From contig NZ_SIRT01000010.1 in the NCBI RefSeq assembly GCF_004310325.1, positions 1-64,000 on the forward strand: DNA of 64,000 nucleotides. Reading direction: 5' to 3'. Shown here in pieces: positions 8,672 through 18,081 of the stretch. The first letter of the stretch is position 1. Each line of letters opens with the position of its first letter. The translations under genes were made by a program, and so were the position numbers. Origin of the DNA: Hyunsoonleella flava. GTDB lineage: Bacteria > Bacteroidota > Bacteroidia > Flavobacteriales > Flavobacteriaceae. The notes under the pieces were generated by a model. That model had not been told where the DNA came from. It was given only the letters and a program-made list of their open reading frames with translations, and did no database searches.

Positions 8672-9454
8672 ATGAAAATTATTCAAATAATAACGTTAGT
8701 CTTGTGTTTATCTTTAGGTGCTCAAGAATCTATTGAAATTCATTCTCTCAGCACTTCAGAGCTACGGGCAGATAGCGTTATCGGCGTTGACAATTTTGGC
8801 ACTATTTTCTACCTAAAAGAAAGCACCATTTATAAGAAAAACAAAGACACAACCATTAGCTATAATAATTTGCAGTTGGGTAAATTAACATCTGCTAATA
8901 GCTTTAACCCTTTAAAAATAAATCTATTCTATCAAGAATTAAACACGGTAATTATTTTAGATAATCGTTTGGCTGAAATCTTCAAGGTTGATTTTAATTC
9001 GATTAATAATTACAAAAATGTTTCGCACATTTCTACAGGTTATGATAATACCATCTGGCTATTTAACCAAGACACCCAGCTTCTTGAGGTTTTTGATTAC
9101 AAGACCATAACAACAAAAGCCCAAACACTTAAACCTATTGATAGCCCTATTTTAGATTTAAAAAGCAACTACAATTATGCGTATCTATTAACTGAAGATG
9201 AACTTCTAATCTATAACTATTTTGGGAGTTTGGTGCGGAAAATCAAGAATAACGGCTATACTAGTTTACAGGAAAACAATGAAGCTGTATTTCTTAAAAA
9301 AGATGATGATTTATTCTATCTAGGTTCAGATTCAAATAAAGTTGTATCCGTGAAAACTGATAACATTTTGATTCCTCAGTTTTTTGTAACCAATGAAACC
9401 TTGTATATTTACAACTTTGAAACTCTCCAAGAATTCCAAATAAAAATAAATTAA
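8672..9454 (+). CDS. Secreted protein of unknown function, possibly beta-propeller-like
   Basis: This 260-residue protein is read from the ATG at 8672. An earlier in-frame start at 8654 would add six residues ahead of the signal peptide MKIIQIITLVLCLSLGAQ, so I reject it. The mature part consists of repeated short strand blocks (for example TIFYLKESTIYKKN, TIWLFNQDTQLLEVF, DLFYLGSDSNKVVSV), as expected of a divergent beta-propeller, but I can name no family. It ends two bases before the deoxynucleoside kinase ATG and begins 32 bases after the response-regulator stop. It may belong to that operon. Confidence 0.7.
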   Translation: MKIIQIITLVLCLSLGAQESIEIHSLSTSELRADSVIGVDNFGTIFYLKESTIYKKNKDTTISYNNLQLGKLTSANSFNPLKINLFYQELNTVIILDNRLAEIFKVDFNSINNYKNVSHISTGYDNTIWLFNQDTQLLEVFDYKTITTKAQTLKPIDSPILDLKSNYNYAYLLTEDELLIYNYFGSLVRKIKNNGYTSLQENNEAVFLKKDDDLFYLGSDSNKVVSVKTDNILIPQFFVTNETLYIYNFETLQEFQIKIN

Positions 9455-9456
9455 CT

Positions 9457-10071
9457 ATGCATATTGCTGTTGCTGGAAACATTGGCGCTGGAAAAACAAC
9501 GCTTACCAAATTACTCGCAAAACACTATAAATGGGAAGCACAATTGGAAGATGTTGTAGACAATCCTTATTTAGATGATTTCTATAATCAAATGGAGCGT
9601 TGGAGTTTCAATTTACAGGTTTACTTTTTAAATAGCCGTTTTCGTCAAGTATTGCAAATTCGTGAAAGTGGCAAGGACATCATTCAGGATAGAACAATTT
9701 ATGAGGATGCTCATATTTTTGCGCCCAACTTACACGCCATGGGCTTGATGACCAATAGAGATTTTAACAACTATAGCACTTTATTTGATTTAATGGAATC
9801 TTTGGTTAAAGGTCCAGATTTATTAATTTATTTACGCAGTTCTATCCCTAATTTAGTATCACAAATCCATAAACGTGGTCGTGATTACGAAAATTCTATC
9901 AGCATCGATTATTTAAGCAGATTAAACGAGCGTTACGAAGCTTGGATTCATGGGTATGACAAAGGCAAATTATTGATTATGGACGTTGATAATCTTAATT
10001 TTGTAGACAACCCAGAAGACTTAGGTCATGTTATCAATACCATTGATGCTGAAATTAACGGATTATTTTAG
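9457..10071 (+). CDS. Deoxynucleoside kinase
   Basis: This 204-residue P-loop enzyme of the deoxynucleoside kinase family would phosphorylate deoxyribonucleosides with NTP for dNTP salvage in the cytoplasm. It has the Walker A motif GNIGAGKTT (7-15), the catalytic-base region EDVVDNPYLDDFY, the DRT signature IQDRTIYEDAHIF (Asp78-Arg79) and the lid RGRDYENSI. Length is normal for the bacterial family. A second kinase of the same family is at 63395-64000. The pair resembles the two-kinase sets known in some bacteria with different nucleoside preferences, but specificity cannot be read from sequence alone. Confidence 0.93.
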   Translation: MHIAVAGNIGAGKTTLTKLLAKHYKWEAQLEDVVDNPYLDDFYNQMERWSFNLQVYFLNSRFRQVLQIRESGKDIIQDRTIYEDAHIFAPNLHAMGLMTNRDFNNYSTLFDLMESLVKGPDLLIYLRSSIPNLVSQIHKRGRDYENSISIDYLSRLNERYEAWIHGYDKGKLLIMDVDNLNFVDNPEDLGHVINTIDAEINGLF

Positions 10072-10195
10072 AAGTCATTCTTAAAATCCTTAGTTAAAAG
10101 TCTATTAAAAAGAATACCATTTAGTCTTCAATAATGTTATTTTGTAATGCGATGTTAATTAAATCGCCTAACCTACTTGTACTTAAAATATAAAG

Positions 10196-12208
10196 ATGAA
10201 ACAAATACTATTTCTACTTTTAATATTGTTTTCTAGTTTAGGGTTTTCCCAGATGTATAATCCCGTGAAATGGGAAACAAAAGTTGAGAAAATTTCAGAC
10301 TCAGAATACAAATTAATTTCCATTGCTACAGTTGATAAAGGCTCTCATCTCTACGCCCAAAACATACCAGAAGGTGGCCCAATTCCAACTGAGTTTACAT
10401 ATAATAATGACAGTAAAGACTATAAACTTTTAGGAGAGACTTCTGAAGAAGAAGGCATCACTGTTAATGATGCAGTGTTTGAAATGGAAATTAAGTATTT
10501 CGAAGATACGGCTATATTTGAGCAGAAAGTGCAACTTATTAATACGGTTGATAAAATAACCGGATCCGTGCTATTCATGGCCTGTGATGATGAAAAATGT
10601 ACACCACCTACAGATTTCGAATTGGTTTTCATCCTTTATGAATCTGCTAAAGGATCTGAAAAAAACACAAATGAACATATTGAAATAGACACCAAGAAAA
10701 CAAACGAATTATTATATGGCATGTCTTCAGATGACATTGTAAAGCCAACTGCTTCATGTGGAAACGAGGCAGTAAATTTAAGTGTATCATCTAGCAACAG
10801 CTCGTTATGGCGTATTTTTGGTTTAGGCTTTTTGGGCGGTTTATTGGCTTTATTAACGCCTTGTGTTTTCCCTATGATTCCCTTAACAGTGAGTTTTTTT
10901 ACCAAGAGCAGTAACCAAAATAATAAGTCTGGTGTGTCCAAAGCATTACTTTATGGCTTCTTTATTTTTGCTGTATATATACTACTTAGTGCACCCTTCC
11001 ATTTGCTGGATTCAGTAAATCCCGATATTTTAAATGAGATTTCAACCAACGTTTGGCTAAATATCATTTTCTTCTTAATATTTGTGTTTTTTGCCTTTTC
11101 TTTTTTTGGGTACTACGAATTGACATTACCATCCAGTTGGACAACAAGAACAACAGAAGGTGAGAGTTCTGGAGGCTTAGTTGGTGTATTTTTTATGGCG
11201 TTAACACTCGCCATTGTTTCATTTTCATGTACAGGGCCAATTTTAGGTTCACTACTGGCTGGATCTCTTACTGCCGATGGTGGCGCATGGCAACTTACCT
11301 CAGGAATGGCTGGGTTTGGCGTGTCCTTAGGTTTACCTTTTGCCTTATTTGCAATGTTTCCAAACATGATGAACGCACTACCAAAATCTGGTGGATGGCT
11401 CAATACCACAAAAGTAATTTTAGGGTTTTTAGAACTGGCATTGGCATTTAAGTTTTTATCTAATGCTGATTTAGTGGCACACTGGAATATCTTAAAAATT
11501 GAACCGTTCCTAATTCTATGGATTATCATATTTGCAGGATTAGCTTTATATCTTTTCGGTAAAATAAAATTTCCGCACGATTCGCCCATAAAAAAGTTAT
11601 CCTTTTCTAGAATTGCTGGAGGAATCTTGGTGGCCTCATTCGTTATTTATTTAGCCTCGGGCTTTAGAGTAAATAAACAAACCAATACATTTACATCACT
11701 TACACTTTTAAGTGGTTTAGCTCCTCCTGTTGGGTACAGTTTTTTATATCCTAATGATTGTCCTAATAACCTAGATTGTTTTAAAGATTTAAAAGAAGGC
11801 TTGGCTTATGCTAAAAAAGCGAACAAGCCTGTTATCATAGATTTCACTGGTTTAGCATGTGTAAACTGTAGAAAAATGGAAGAGCACGTTTGGCCAGAGA
11901 ATACCATTGATAACTATCTAAGAAATGATTACGTTTTGATTTCATTGTATGTTGATGATAAAAAAGAACTGCCCGAAGAAGAAAAAATATATGTGAAGCG
12001 TGTTGATGGAGGTACAAGAAAACTTGAAAATTACGGACATAAATGGGCTCATTTTCAAACCGAATTTTTCCAGTCAAATTCCCAACCGTACTATGTACTT
12101 TTAGATGCCGATGGGAAGAAGATGCTCAACACCCCAGTGCCTTATACTCCAAATGAAAAGGAATATGCAGCGTTTTTAGAATGTGGTTTAGAGGTTTTTA
12201 ATCAATAA
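10196..12208 (+). CDS. dsbD: DsbD-like thiol:disulfide interchange protein
   Basis: This 670-residue membrane protein carries electrons from cytoplasmic thioredoxin to the periplasm. In order: a signal peptide (1-19), an N-terminal DsbD-alpha-like domain with Cys130 and Cys135 (ACDDEKC), and a multi-helix transmembrane domain (about 205-490). The membrane domain has the two redox cysteines in LLTPCVFPMIPLT (Cys223) and VSFSCTGPILG (Cys345). A C-terminal thioredoxin-like domain has the CVNC motif (Cys555, Cys558). All six expected cysteines are present. The gene stands alone between the nucleoside kinase and the aminotransferase-fold enzyme. The symbol denotes family membership; orthology to E. 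coli dsbD is inferred. Confidence 0.9.
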   Translation: MKQILFLLLILFSSLGFSQMYNPVKWETKVEKISDSEYKLISIATVDKGSHLYAQNIPEGGPIPTEFTYNNDSKDYKLLGETSEEEGITVNDAVFEMEIKYFEDTAIFEQKVQLINTVDKITGSVLFMACDDEKCTPPTDFELVFILYESAKGSEKNTNEHIEIDTKKTNELLYGMSSDDIVKPTASCGNEAVNLSVSSSNSSLWRIFGLGFLGGLLALLTPCVFPMIPLTVSFFTKSSNQNNKSGVSKALLYGFFIFAVYILLSAPFHLLDSVNPDILNEISTNVWLNIIFFLIFVFFAFSFFGYYELTLPSSWTTRTTEGESSGGLVGVFFMALTLAIVSFSCTGPILGSLLAGSLTADGGAWQLTSGMAGFGVSLGLPFALFAMFPNMMNALPKSGGWLNTTKVILGFLELALAFKFLSNADLVAHWNILKIEPFLILWIIIFAGLALYLFGKIKFPHDSPIKKLSFSRIAGGILVASFVIYLASGFRVNKQTNTFTSLTLLSGLAPPVGYSFLYPNDCPNNLDCFKDLKEGLAYAKKANKPVIIDFTGLACVNCRKMEEHVWPENTIDNYLRNDYVLISLYVDDKKELPEEEKIYVKRVDGGTRKLENYGHKWAHFQTEFFQSNSQPYYVLLDADGKKMLNTPVPYTPNEKEYAAFLECGLEVFNQ

Positions 12209-12237
12209 ATGCTATTTCATTCAAAAAAACCACAAGT

Positions 12238-13731
12238 ATGATTAACCTTAAAAAAGAAAAGACCACACATCTTGAGTCATACTTCAAAAAGTACCGAAAC
12301 AACATAATCGGTATAGACTCCTATTTTGAATCGCCCTATGGTAGAAAAAAAATAATATATGCCGACTGGACGGCAAGCGGAAGGCTCTATAAACCCATCG
12401 AAGAAAAAATCAGTAACAGTATTGGTGTTTTCGTGGCGAACACCCACACCGAAACCTCGATTACAGGTAGCGTGATGACACACGCCTATCACGATGCCAG
12501 ACAAATAATAAAGCAACACGTAAATGCTTCGAAAGATGATGTTTTAATAACCGTTGGTACAGGAATGACAGGTGCCATCAACAAATTTCAGCGAATTCTC
12601 GGGCTTAAATTATGTGAAAACTTAAAGGAAAACACAAAAGTTCCTAAAGAAAAAAGACCATTGATTTTTGTGTCCCATATGGAACATCATTCCAATCAAA
12701 CCTCATGGTTGGAGACTATTGCAAATGTGAAGGTAATCCCGTCAAACACAGACGGCTTGCCATGTTTGATAAAACTTGAAAAACTATTAGAAGCACATAA
12801 GGACGTTCCTATTAAAATTGCAGCAATTACTGGATGCTCTAATGTAACTGGTATACGAACTAACTACCATGACGTTGCAAAAGTGATGCATCAAAATAAT
12901 GGCCTTTGTTTTGTAGATTTTGCTTGTTCTGCACCCTATGTAAACATAGACATGCATCCAGACGACGAGTACTCCTATCTAGATGCTATAACCTTTTCTC
13001 CCCACAAATTTCTTGGTGGTCCAGGATCATCCGGTATTTTAATTTTTAATAAAAAGCTTTATAAGAATTTAGTGCCCGACAATCCGGGTGGTGGCACAGT
13101 AAGTTACACAAATCCTTGGGGAGACCATGACTATATTGATGATATTGAAACCCGAGAAGATGGCGGCACACCAGGTTTTTTACAAGCCATAAGAATAGCA
13201 CTTTCTATAAAGCTAAAAGAAGAAATGGGCGTACAAAACATTTTAAATAGAGAGCATGAGTTAAACACTATTGTTTTTGACAGACTTTCTAAAATTGAAA
13301 ATTTAAAGATACTAGCACCCGAACATAAGGATAGACTTGGTGTATTTTCATTTTATATTGATGACGTGCATTATAATCTTATCGTTAAATTACTAAATGA
13401 TAGGTTTGGCATACAAACACGTGGAGGCTGTTCTTGTGCTGGCACTTATGGACATTATTTATTGAATGTGGATCAGAATACTTCCAGATCGATTGAAGAA
13501 AAAATATTGGAAGGTTGTTTAATTGAACGCCCCGGCTGGATAAGAATGTCCATACATCCTACAATGACAAATGAAGATATTCATTTTATTTGTGATGCCA
13601 TAGAGCAAGTTTCACAAAATTTTGAAACATGGGGAAAAGATTATAAGTATAACGCAGTTAAAAATGAGTTTATCCATATGAGCATCCCAAATACCGAAAA
13701 GGCAATTACCAAACACTGGTTTGAACTTTGA
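12238..13731 (+). CDS. Class V aminotransferase-fold PLP enzyme (cysteine-desulfurase-like)
   Basis: This 497-residue fold-type I PLP enzyme has the lysine motif FSPHKFLGGPGSSG with Lys257 as the probable Schiff-base residue. DFACSAPY supplies the PLP-binding aspartate, and a late TRGGCSCAGTYGHYLL loop with two cysteines resembles the cysteine-desulfurase substrate loop. It is about 90 residues longer than SufS/NifS because of inserts and a C-terminal extension (after about 440), so it is probably not the housekeeping desulfurase. It starts 29 bases after the dsbD-like gene and may be cotranscribed with it. Substrate unknown. Confidence 0.82.
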   Translation: MINLKKEKTTHLESYFKKYRNNIIGIDSYFESPYGRKKIIYADWTASGRLYKPIEEKISNSIGVFVANTHTETSITGSVMTHAYHDARQIIKQHVNASKDDVLITVGTGMTGAINKFQRILGLKLCENLKENTKVPKEKRPLIFVSHMEHHSNQTSWLETIANVKVIPSNTDGLPCLIKLEKLLEAHKDVPIKIAAITGCSNVTGIRTNYHDVAKVMHQNNGLCFVDFACSAPYVNIDMHPDDEYSYLDAITFSPHKFLGGPGSSGILIFNKKLYKNLVPDNPGGGTVSYTNPWGDHDYIDDIETREDGGTPGFLQAIRIALSIKLKEEMGVQNILNREHELNTIVFDRLSKIENLKILAPEHKDRLGVFSFYIDDVHYNLIVKLLNDRFGIQTRGGCSCAGTYGHYLLNVDQNTSRSIEEKILEGCLIERPGWIRMSIHPTMTNEDIHFICDAIEQVSQNFETWGKDYKYNAVKNEFIHMSIPNTEKAITKHWFEL

Positions 13732-13786
13732 TAAGTAGAAGTTTGGTGAATTAGTGTATCTACATATTAACCTCAACAGACTTAAA

Positions 13787-14791
13787 CTAAGACATACGGA
13801 TAAATCCATTTTCCTTAGCATGTGCAATAGCTTGCTCACTACTTTCTACCAATAAGACTGGTGTGGTTTTATAGGATTCAAACAAACCTCTAACACGTTC
13901 CATTTTCTTTTTATGTTTAACGCTCCTTAAGTAAATAGCCAAAACCTGAGAGGGGTATGCTTCTGCAATTTCTATATAAATATCTGGATCATGCTCGCCA
14001 CTATCACCAATTAAAATAAATTTAAGCTTGGGGTAAGTTTTTAAAATATTCAATATCTCTTTTTGCTTTTGGGGTTTTTCGTCCTTAGATTTTCTATTAA
14101 ATGGCGTTGGAAAATTTCTTAGAATAATTGGGCCTTTCGGAAAGTTATTCTTTTTAAGGAAAAACTCTAAATAACGATATAAGTTCCATGGGCTATGACT
14201 CACATAAAAAATTGGATTAGCATCATCTCCACTTTTCCCTTGATGTAACATATGATAAAACTCTGGCGCACCTTCTAGAGGTAATCGTTTACCAGCAGAA
14301 GTAAAAATTGTGTTTATAAGAGCTCTCCATTTTAAAGTAGACACCAAACCCGTGTGCAAAATAGTATCATCTATATCGCTAACTACCCCGAAGGAAGCAG
14401 AAGGTGATGGGATGAGCATTTCTCCCGGAAACCTGTTATCAGATTGTATATTTCTTTTCAACTTTTCCTCACAATAAGACGCTTCTATTTTAACCCAGCC
14501 TTCATCATTTGCATAATTAGAAAGTCCTTCTACCTTTTCATCTAAGAGAAAATAGCCATCATTATCAGTTTTGGTATAAAAATGCTTGTCTGCACCTATC
14601 TTTACTTTAAGTTCAGCATTTTTAAGTTCATCGGTCTCAAAACGTTTCCATGCATTTACCAATAATCTAAAAGTGCCTTTGGCTTCTAAATTAATGTTCT
14701 CATCTTCTAATGCCCTACCTCTTAAATATAAGTGGCTAGATGTTCCATAGGTTAGAAATGCTATAATTTGAAGTGGGTCTTTTTTAAACAT
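13787..14791 (-). CDS. App1-family (DUF2183) phosphatase-like protein
   Basis: This 334-residue protein has the App1/DUF2183 catalytic core: SDIDDTILHTGL (Asp139, Asp141, Asp142, Thr143), FYVSHSPWNLY and ILIGDSGEHDPDIY. These are the nucleophile and metal motifs of haloacid-dehalogenase-type phosphatidate phosphatases. The N-terminal part (about 20-110) reads as a beta-rich domain. Yeast App1 acts on phosphatidate; a lipid substrate in this organism is inferred only. No signal peptide is visible, so it is cytoplasmic. It lies downstream of hppA on the same strand but behind a terminator, so it is likely transcribed separately. Confidence 0.85.
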   Translation of the reverse strand: MFKKDPLQIIAFLTYGTSSHLYLRGRALEDENINLEAKGTFRLLVNAWKRFETDELKNAELKVKIGADKHFYTKTDNDGYFLLDEKVEGLSNYANDEGWVKIEASYCEEKLKRNIQSDNRFPGEMLIPSPSASFGVVSDIDDTILHTGLVSTLKWRALINTIFTSAGKRLPLEGAPEFYHMLHQGKSGDDANPIFYVSHSPWNLYRYLEFFLKKNNFPKGPIILRNFPTPFNRKSKDEKPQKQKEILNILKTYPKLKFILIGDSGEHDPDIYIEIAEAYPSQVLAIYLRSVKHKKKMERVRGLFESYKTTPVLLVESSEQAIAHAKENGFIRMS

Positions 14792-14814
14792 AGTTTACTT
14801 TCTTTCATGTAAAA

Positions 14815-14840
14815 TAAAAAAAGCCACGTAAAACGTGGCT
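14815..14840 (-). terminator. Rho-independent terminator of hppA
   Basis: AGCCACGT (14822-14829) pairs with ACGTGGCT (14833-14840) across an AAA loop. Read on the minus strand, the stem is followed by a run of T. It lies 48 bases past the hppA stop. Confidence 0.8.
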
Positions 14841-14887
14841 CTGATTAACAATTAATGTTAGCTTATTTAGTTTAGTTATTCTAAATT

Positions 14888-17239
14888 TTATGAGGCATTC
14901 TCTGCTTCTTTCAAAGCTTTTAGTTTAGCTTCAACTTCAGATTTTGTACCAGTAATTGTTTCATAGGTGGTAGACTCCTTTCCATTTTCTGTTTTTACTG
15001 TAGTAACTACAGCTTCTAAAACACCATTTTCATCAGTTTCAGACAACTCTATTTTAACTTCCTTTTGAATTTCAACTTGTTCTACTTTATTATCATCAGA
15101 AATATAAGCTGTTACGGTATCTGCAGATAATGCGATACTTGGCGCTATTACCAATGCCACAACGCTCATTAATTTCAACAAGATATTTAATGAAGGCCCA
15201 GATGTATCTTTAAACGGATCTCCCACTGTATCACCAACCACCGCAGCTTTATGGGCATCAGTTCCTTTTTTGCCTTGCTCCTCTATCATTTTTTTAGCAT
15301 TATCCCATGCGCCACCAGCGTTAGATTGGAAGATTGCCATAAGCACCCCACAAGTAGTAACACCTGCAAGAAGCCCTCCTAACATTTCGGCTCCTCCAAT
15401 AAAACCTACCGCCACAGGCACAGCAATTGCTAATAATCCTGGTAATACCATCTCTTTAATTGACGCTTTAGTAGAAATTGCCACACACTTATCATATTCT
15501 GCAACTCCATCGGCTTCATCAAATATTTTTCTTTGAGCGTCAGTTGCTTTAGACATATCAGAATCCACAGCTCTCATTACCTCTAAGGCTGCTTTTAATT
15601 TAGGAATATCTCTAAATTGACGACGAACCTCTTCAATCATCGCCATTGCAGCACGTCCTACAGCATTCATCGATAATGCAGAAAACACAAAAGGCAACAT
15701 ACCACCTACTAATAATCCTGCCATAACTGTTGGTTTAGACACATCAATAGCGGTTACGTTTGCAGTTTGCATAAATGCAGCAAATAAGGCTAATGCTGTT
15801 AATGCAGCAGAAGCAATAGCAAAACCTTTACCAATTGCAGCCGTAGTATTACCAACTGCATCTAATTTGTCTGTACGCTCACGTACTTCCGGATCTAATT
15901 CTGCCATTTCAGCAATTCCACCAGCATTATCAGAAATTGGTCCATAAGCATCCACTGCCAATTGAATTCCTGTATTAGCTAACATTCCTACCGCAGCAAT
16001 AGCAATACCATATAATCCTGCAAAATGATGAGACACCAAAATTGCCGCAGCAATTAAAAGAATAGGAATCATAGTAGACATCATTCCTACACCTAAACCA
16101 GCAATAATGTTTGTAGCTGCTCCCGTTTCTGATTGTCTTACAATAGAGTTTACAGGTTTTGTACCTGTACCCGTGTAATATTCTGTTACTTTTCCAACTG
16201 CTAAACCAGCAATTAAACCAGCAATTACAGCAAAAAACACGCCTAAAGAACCATATTCGAAACCTACGGTACCTTCAGGAATTAAAAGATCAATAATAAA
16301 ATAAGATGCTATTAACATTAAGGCTGCTGAACCAAATTCACCAATATTTAATGCCGTTTGAGGGTTTCCGCCATCTTTTACTTTTACAAAGAATGTTCCT
16401 ATAATAGACATAATAATCCCAACTGCAGCAAGTACTATTGGTAGATAAACTGCTCCTAAACCATTAAAATCAGGAGTAATGATAAAAGCTCCTAGAACCA
16501 TTGTACCTATAATTGACCCTACGTAAGACTCAAATAAATCGGCTCCCATACCAGCAACATCACCTACGTTATCACCAACATTATCAGCAATAGTTGCAGG
16601 ATTTAAAGGATGATCTTCTGGAATACCAGCTTCAACCTTACCAACTAAATCGGCGCCTACATCTGCAGCTTTAGTATAAATACCTCCACCCACACGGGCA
16701 AATAACGCAATAGATGAAGCCCCAAGAGAAAATCCAGAAAGCACATTTAATACTTCATTTATACCCCATCCCATTTCGCTATAAACAGCGAATAGACTGC
16801 TAAGACCTAAAACACCAAGACCAACAACACCAAGTCCCATTACTGCACCACCTGCAAACGCCACTTCTAAGGCTTTTCCTAAAGACGTTCTTGCCGCACT
16901 TGTTGTTCTTACATTGGCTTTAGTTGCAACCTTCATGCCTATGAATCCTGCTAATGCAGAACAAATAGCACCAATAATAAATGATACTGCTACCATTCCG
17001 TTAGAGCCTTCTTCATTACTTCCTTTGAAAAATAATAAGATGGCTACTGCTACAACAAAAATGGCTAATATTTTATATTCTGCTTTTAAGAAAGACATTG
17101 CGCCATCTGCAATGTTCTTTGCAATCCTTTTCATTTTGTCGTTTCCTTCGTCTTGTTTGCTTACCCATGCACTTTTGATAAATACAAATAGTAATGCTAA
17201 AACTCCAAAGGCCGGCAATCCTTTAATCAATAAATCCAT
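14888..17239 (-). CDS. hppA: K+-dependent membrane-bound pyrophosphatase (ion pump)
   Basis: This 783-residue polytopic membrane protein couples pyrophosphate hydrolysis to Na+ or H+ export. The core pyrophosphate-binding motif DVGADLVGK is at 193-201 and the acidic motif DNVGDNVGD at 219-227, followed by [23 protein letters not shown] has Ala at the position that marks the K+-dependent subfamily, where K+-independent enzymes carry Lys. The C-terminal motif [20 protein letters not shown] is intact. A tail of about 70 residues beyond the last helix, acidic and Lys/Glu/Thr-rich, is unusual against the roughly 700-residue norm. It precedes a terminator and is followed upstream by the soluble pyrophosphatase gene on the same strand. 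Confidence 0.95.
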   Translation of the reverse strand: MDLLIKGLPAFGVLALLFVFIKSAWVSKQDEGNDKMKRIAKNIADGAMSFLKAEYKILAIFVVAVAILLFFKGSNEEGSNGMVAVSFIIGAICSALAGFIGMKVATKANVRTTSAARTSLGKALEVAFAGGAVMGLGVVGLGVLGLSSLFAVYSEMGWGINEVLNVLSGFSLGASSIALFARVGGGIYTKAADVGADLVGKVEAGIPEDHPLNPATIADNVGDNVGDVAGMGADLFESYVGSIIGTMVLGAFIITPDFNGLGAVYLPIVLAAVGIIMSIIGTFFVKVKDGGNPQTALNIGEFGSAALMLIASYFIIDLLIPEGTVGFEYGSLGVFFAVIAGLIAGLAVGKVTEYYTGTGTKPVNSIVRQSETGAATNIIAGLGVGMMSTMIPILLIAAAILVSHHFAGLYGIAIAAVGMLANTGIQLAVDAYGPISDNAGGIAEMAELDPEVRERTDKLDAVGNTTAAIGKGFAIASAALTALALFAAFMQTANVTAIDVSKPTVMAGLLVGGMLPFVFSALSMNAVGRAAMAMIEEVRRQFRDIPKLKAALEVMRAVDSDMSKATDAQRKIFDEADGVAEYDKCVAISTKASIKEMVLPGLLAIAVPVAVGFIGGAEMLGGLLAGVTTCGVLMAIFQSNAGGAWDNAKKMIEEQGKKGTDAHKAAVVGDTVGDPFKDTSGPSLNILLKLMSVVALVIAPSIALSADTVTAYISDDNKVEQVEIQKEVKIELSETDENGVLEAVVTTVKTENGKESTTYETITGTKSEVEAKLKALKEAENAS

Positions 17240-17308
17240 ATTTCTAATTAGTTAGTTATGTTACTCTTTTTTTTTAACGGGGCTAAAAATAGGAAAATTA
17301 AAGTGATA

Positions 17309-17338
17309 AAAAAAGCTACCTTTAATTAAAGATAGCTT
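17309..17338 (-). terminator. Rho-independent terminator of ppa
   Basis: AAGCTA (17313-17318) and TAGCTT (17333-17338) frame an inner CTTTAATTAAAG pairing. On the minus strand the stem is followed by a T run. It lies 33 bases past the ppa stop codon. Confidence 0.72.
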
Positions 17339-17370
17339 AGTTTTTTTACTGAAAATTATTAATCTTTCAA

Positions 17371-17898
17371 TTAGATTGTAAAGGTTCGTTTTTTCTTGTG
17401 TTCACTTTCTTCATAACGCTTTACACATTCGTGATAAATCTTACGTGCTTCGTCTGCATTTCCCCATCCTCCAACATCTACTTTTTTCTCCTCCAAATCT
17501 TTATAAACCTGAAAGAAGTGTTCTATTTCCTTTAGTCTATGCGGGTTCAAATGCTCTATATCACTTCTTTTGCTCCAGACCGGATCAGAAACCGGCACAC
17601 AAATTATTTTTTCGTCTGGTCCTTTTTCATCAGTCATGTGGAAAACTCCAATAGGTCTTACTTCCATAACAACCATCGGGAATGATGGCTCAGTAGATAA
17701 TACCAAAACATCCAGCGGATCTTGATCTAGCGCTAATGTTTCAGGTACAAATCCGTAGTCTCCTGGATACATCATTGAAGAGAACAATGTTCTATCAAAA
17801 CGAATTTTATGTAATGCGAAATCATATTCGTATTTATTTCTACTGCCCTTTGGTATTTCAATTAAAACGTCAAAAGTTAATTTTTTCTTGTCACTCAT
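17371..17898 (-). CDS. ppa: Inorganic pyrophosphatase, family I
   Basis: This 175-residue soluble enzyme hydrolyses pyrophosphate in the cytoplasm. The family signature DQDPLDVLVL with its aspartate cluster is present, as are the conserved blocks IPKGSRNKYEYD and YPGDYGFVPETL. I chose the ATG at 17898 (MSDKKKLTFDV) rather than the in-frame ATG seven codons upstream, because family members begin at this point. Length is normal. It sits directly upstream of hppA on the same strand, giving two pyrophosphatases in tandem, one dissipating and one conserving energy. Each has its own terminator, so they look independently controlled. Confidence 0.95.
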   Translation of the reverse strand: MSDKKKLTFDVLIEIPKGSRNKYEYDFALHKIRFDRTLFSSMMYPGDYGFVPETLALDQDPLDVLVLSTEPSFPMVVMEVRPIGVFHMTDEKGPDEKIICVPVSDPVWSKRSDIEHLNPHRLKEIEHFFQVYKDLEEKKVDVGGWGNADEARKIYHECVKRYEESEHKKKRTFTI

Positions 17899-18081
17899 AG
17901 TATGAAATTTGGGCAGCAAAGGTACTGAAGCTTTAAGGCGAAAACAACTTATAACGCACTAATTACTTTGAATTTACATAATCTTAAAGTACGATTAAAA
18001 CAATCATCTAATTAACAAATATTTACCCGAAGAATTATTAAATTGTAAACTTTTTAGAAAAACCGCTAACTTTAATTCAGT

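Noticed and set aside
11113-11589. Minus-strand frame inside the dsbD-like gene
   Set aside because: Antisense to transmembrane-coding sequence; no motif of its own.
15270-15536. Plus-strand open frame within hppA, and a second at 16914-17255
   Set aside because: Both are antisense shadows of the strongly conserved hppA frame.
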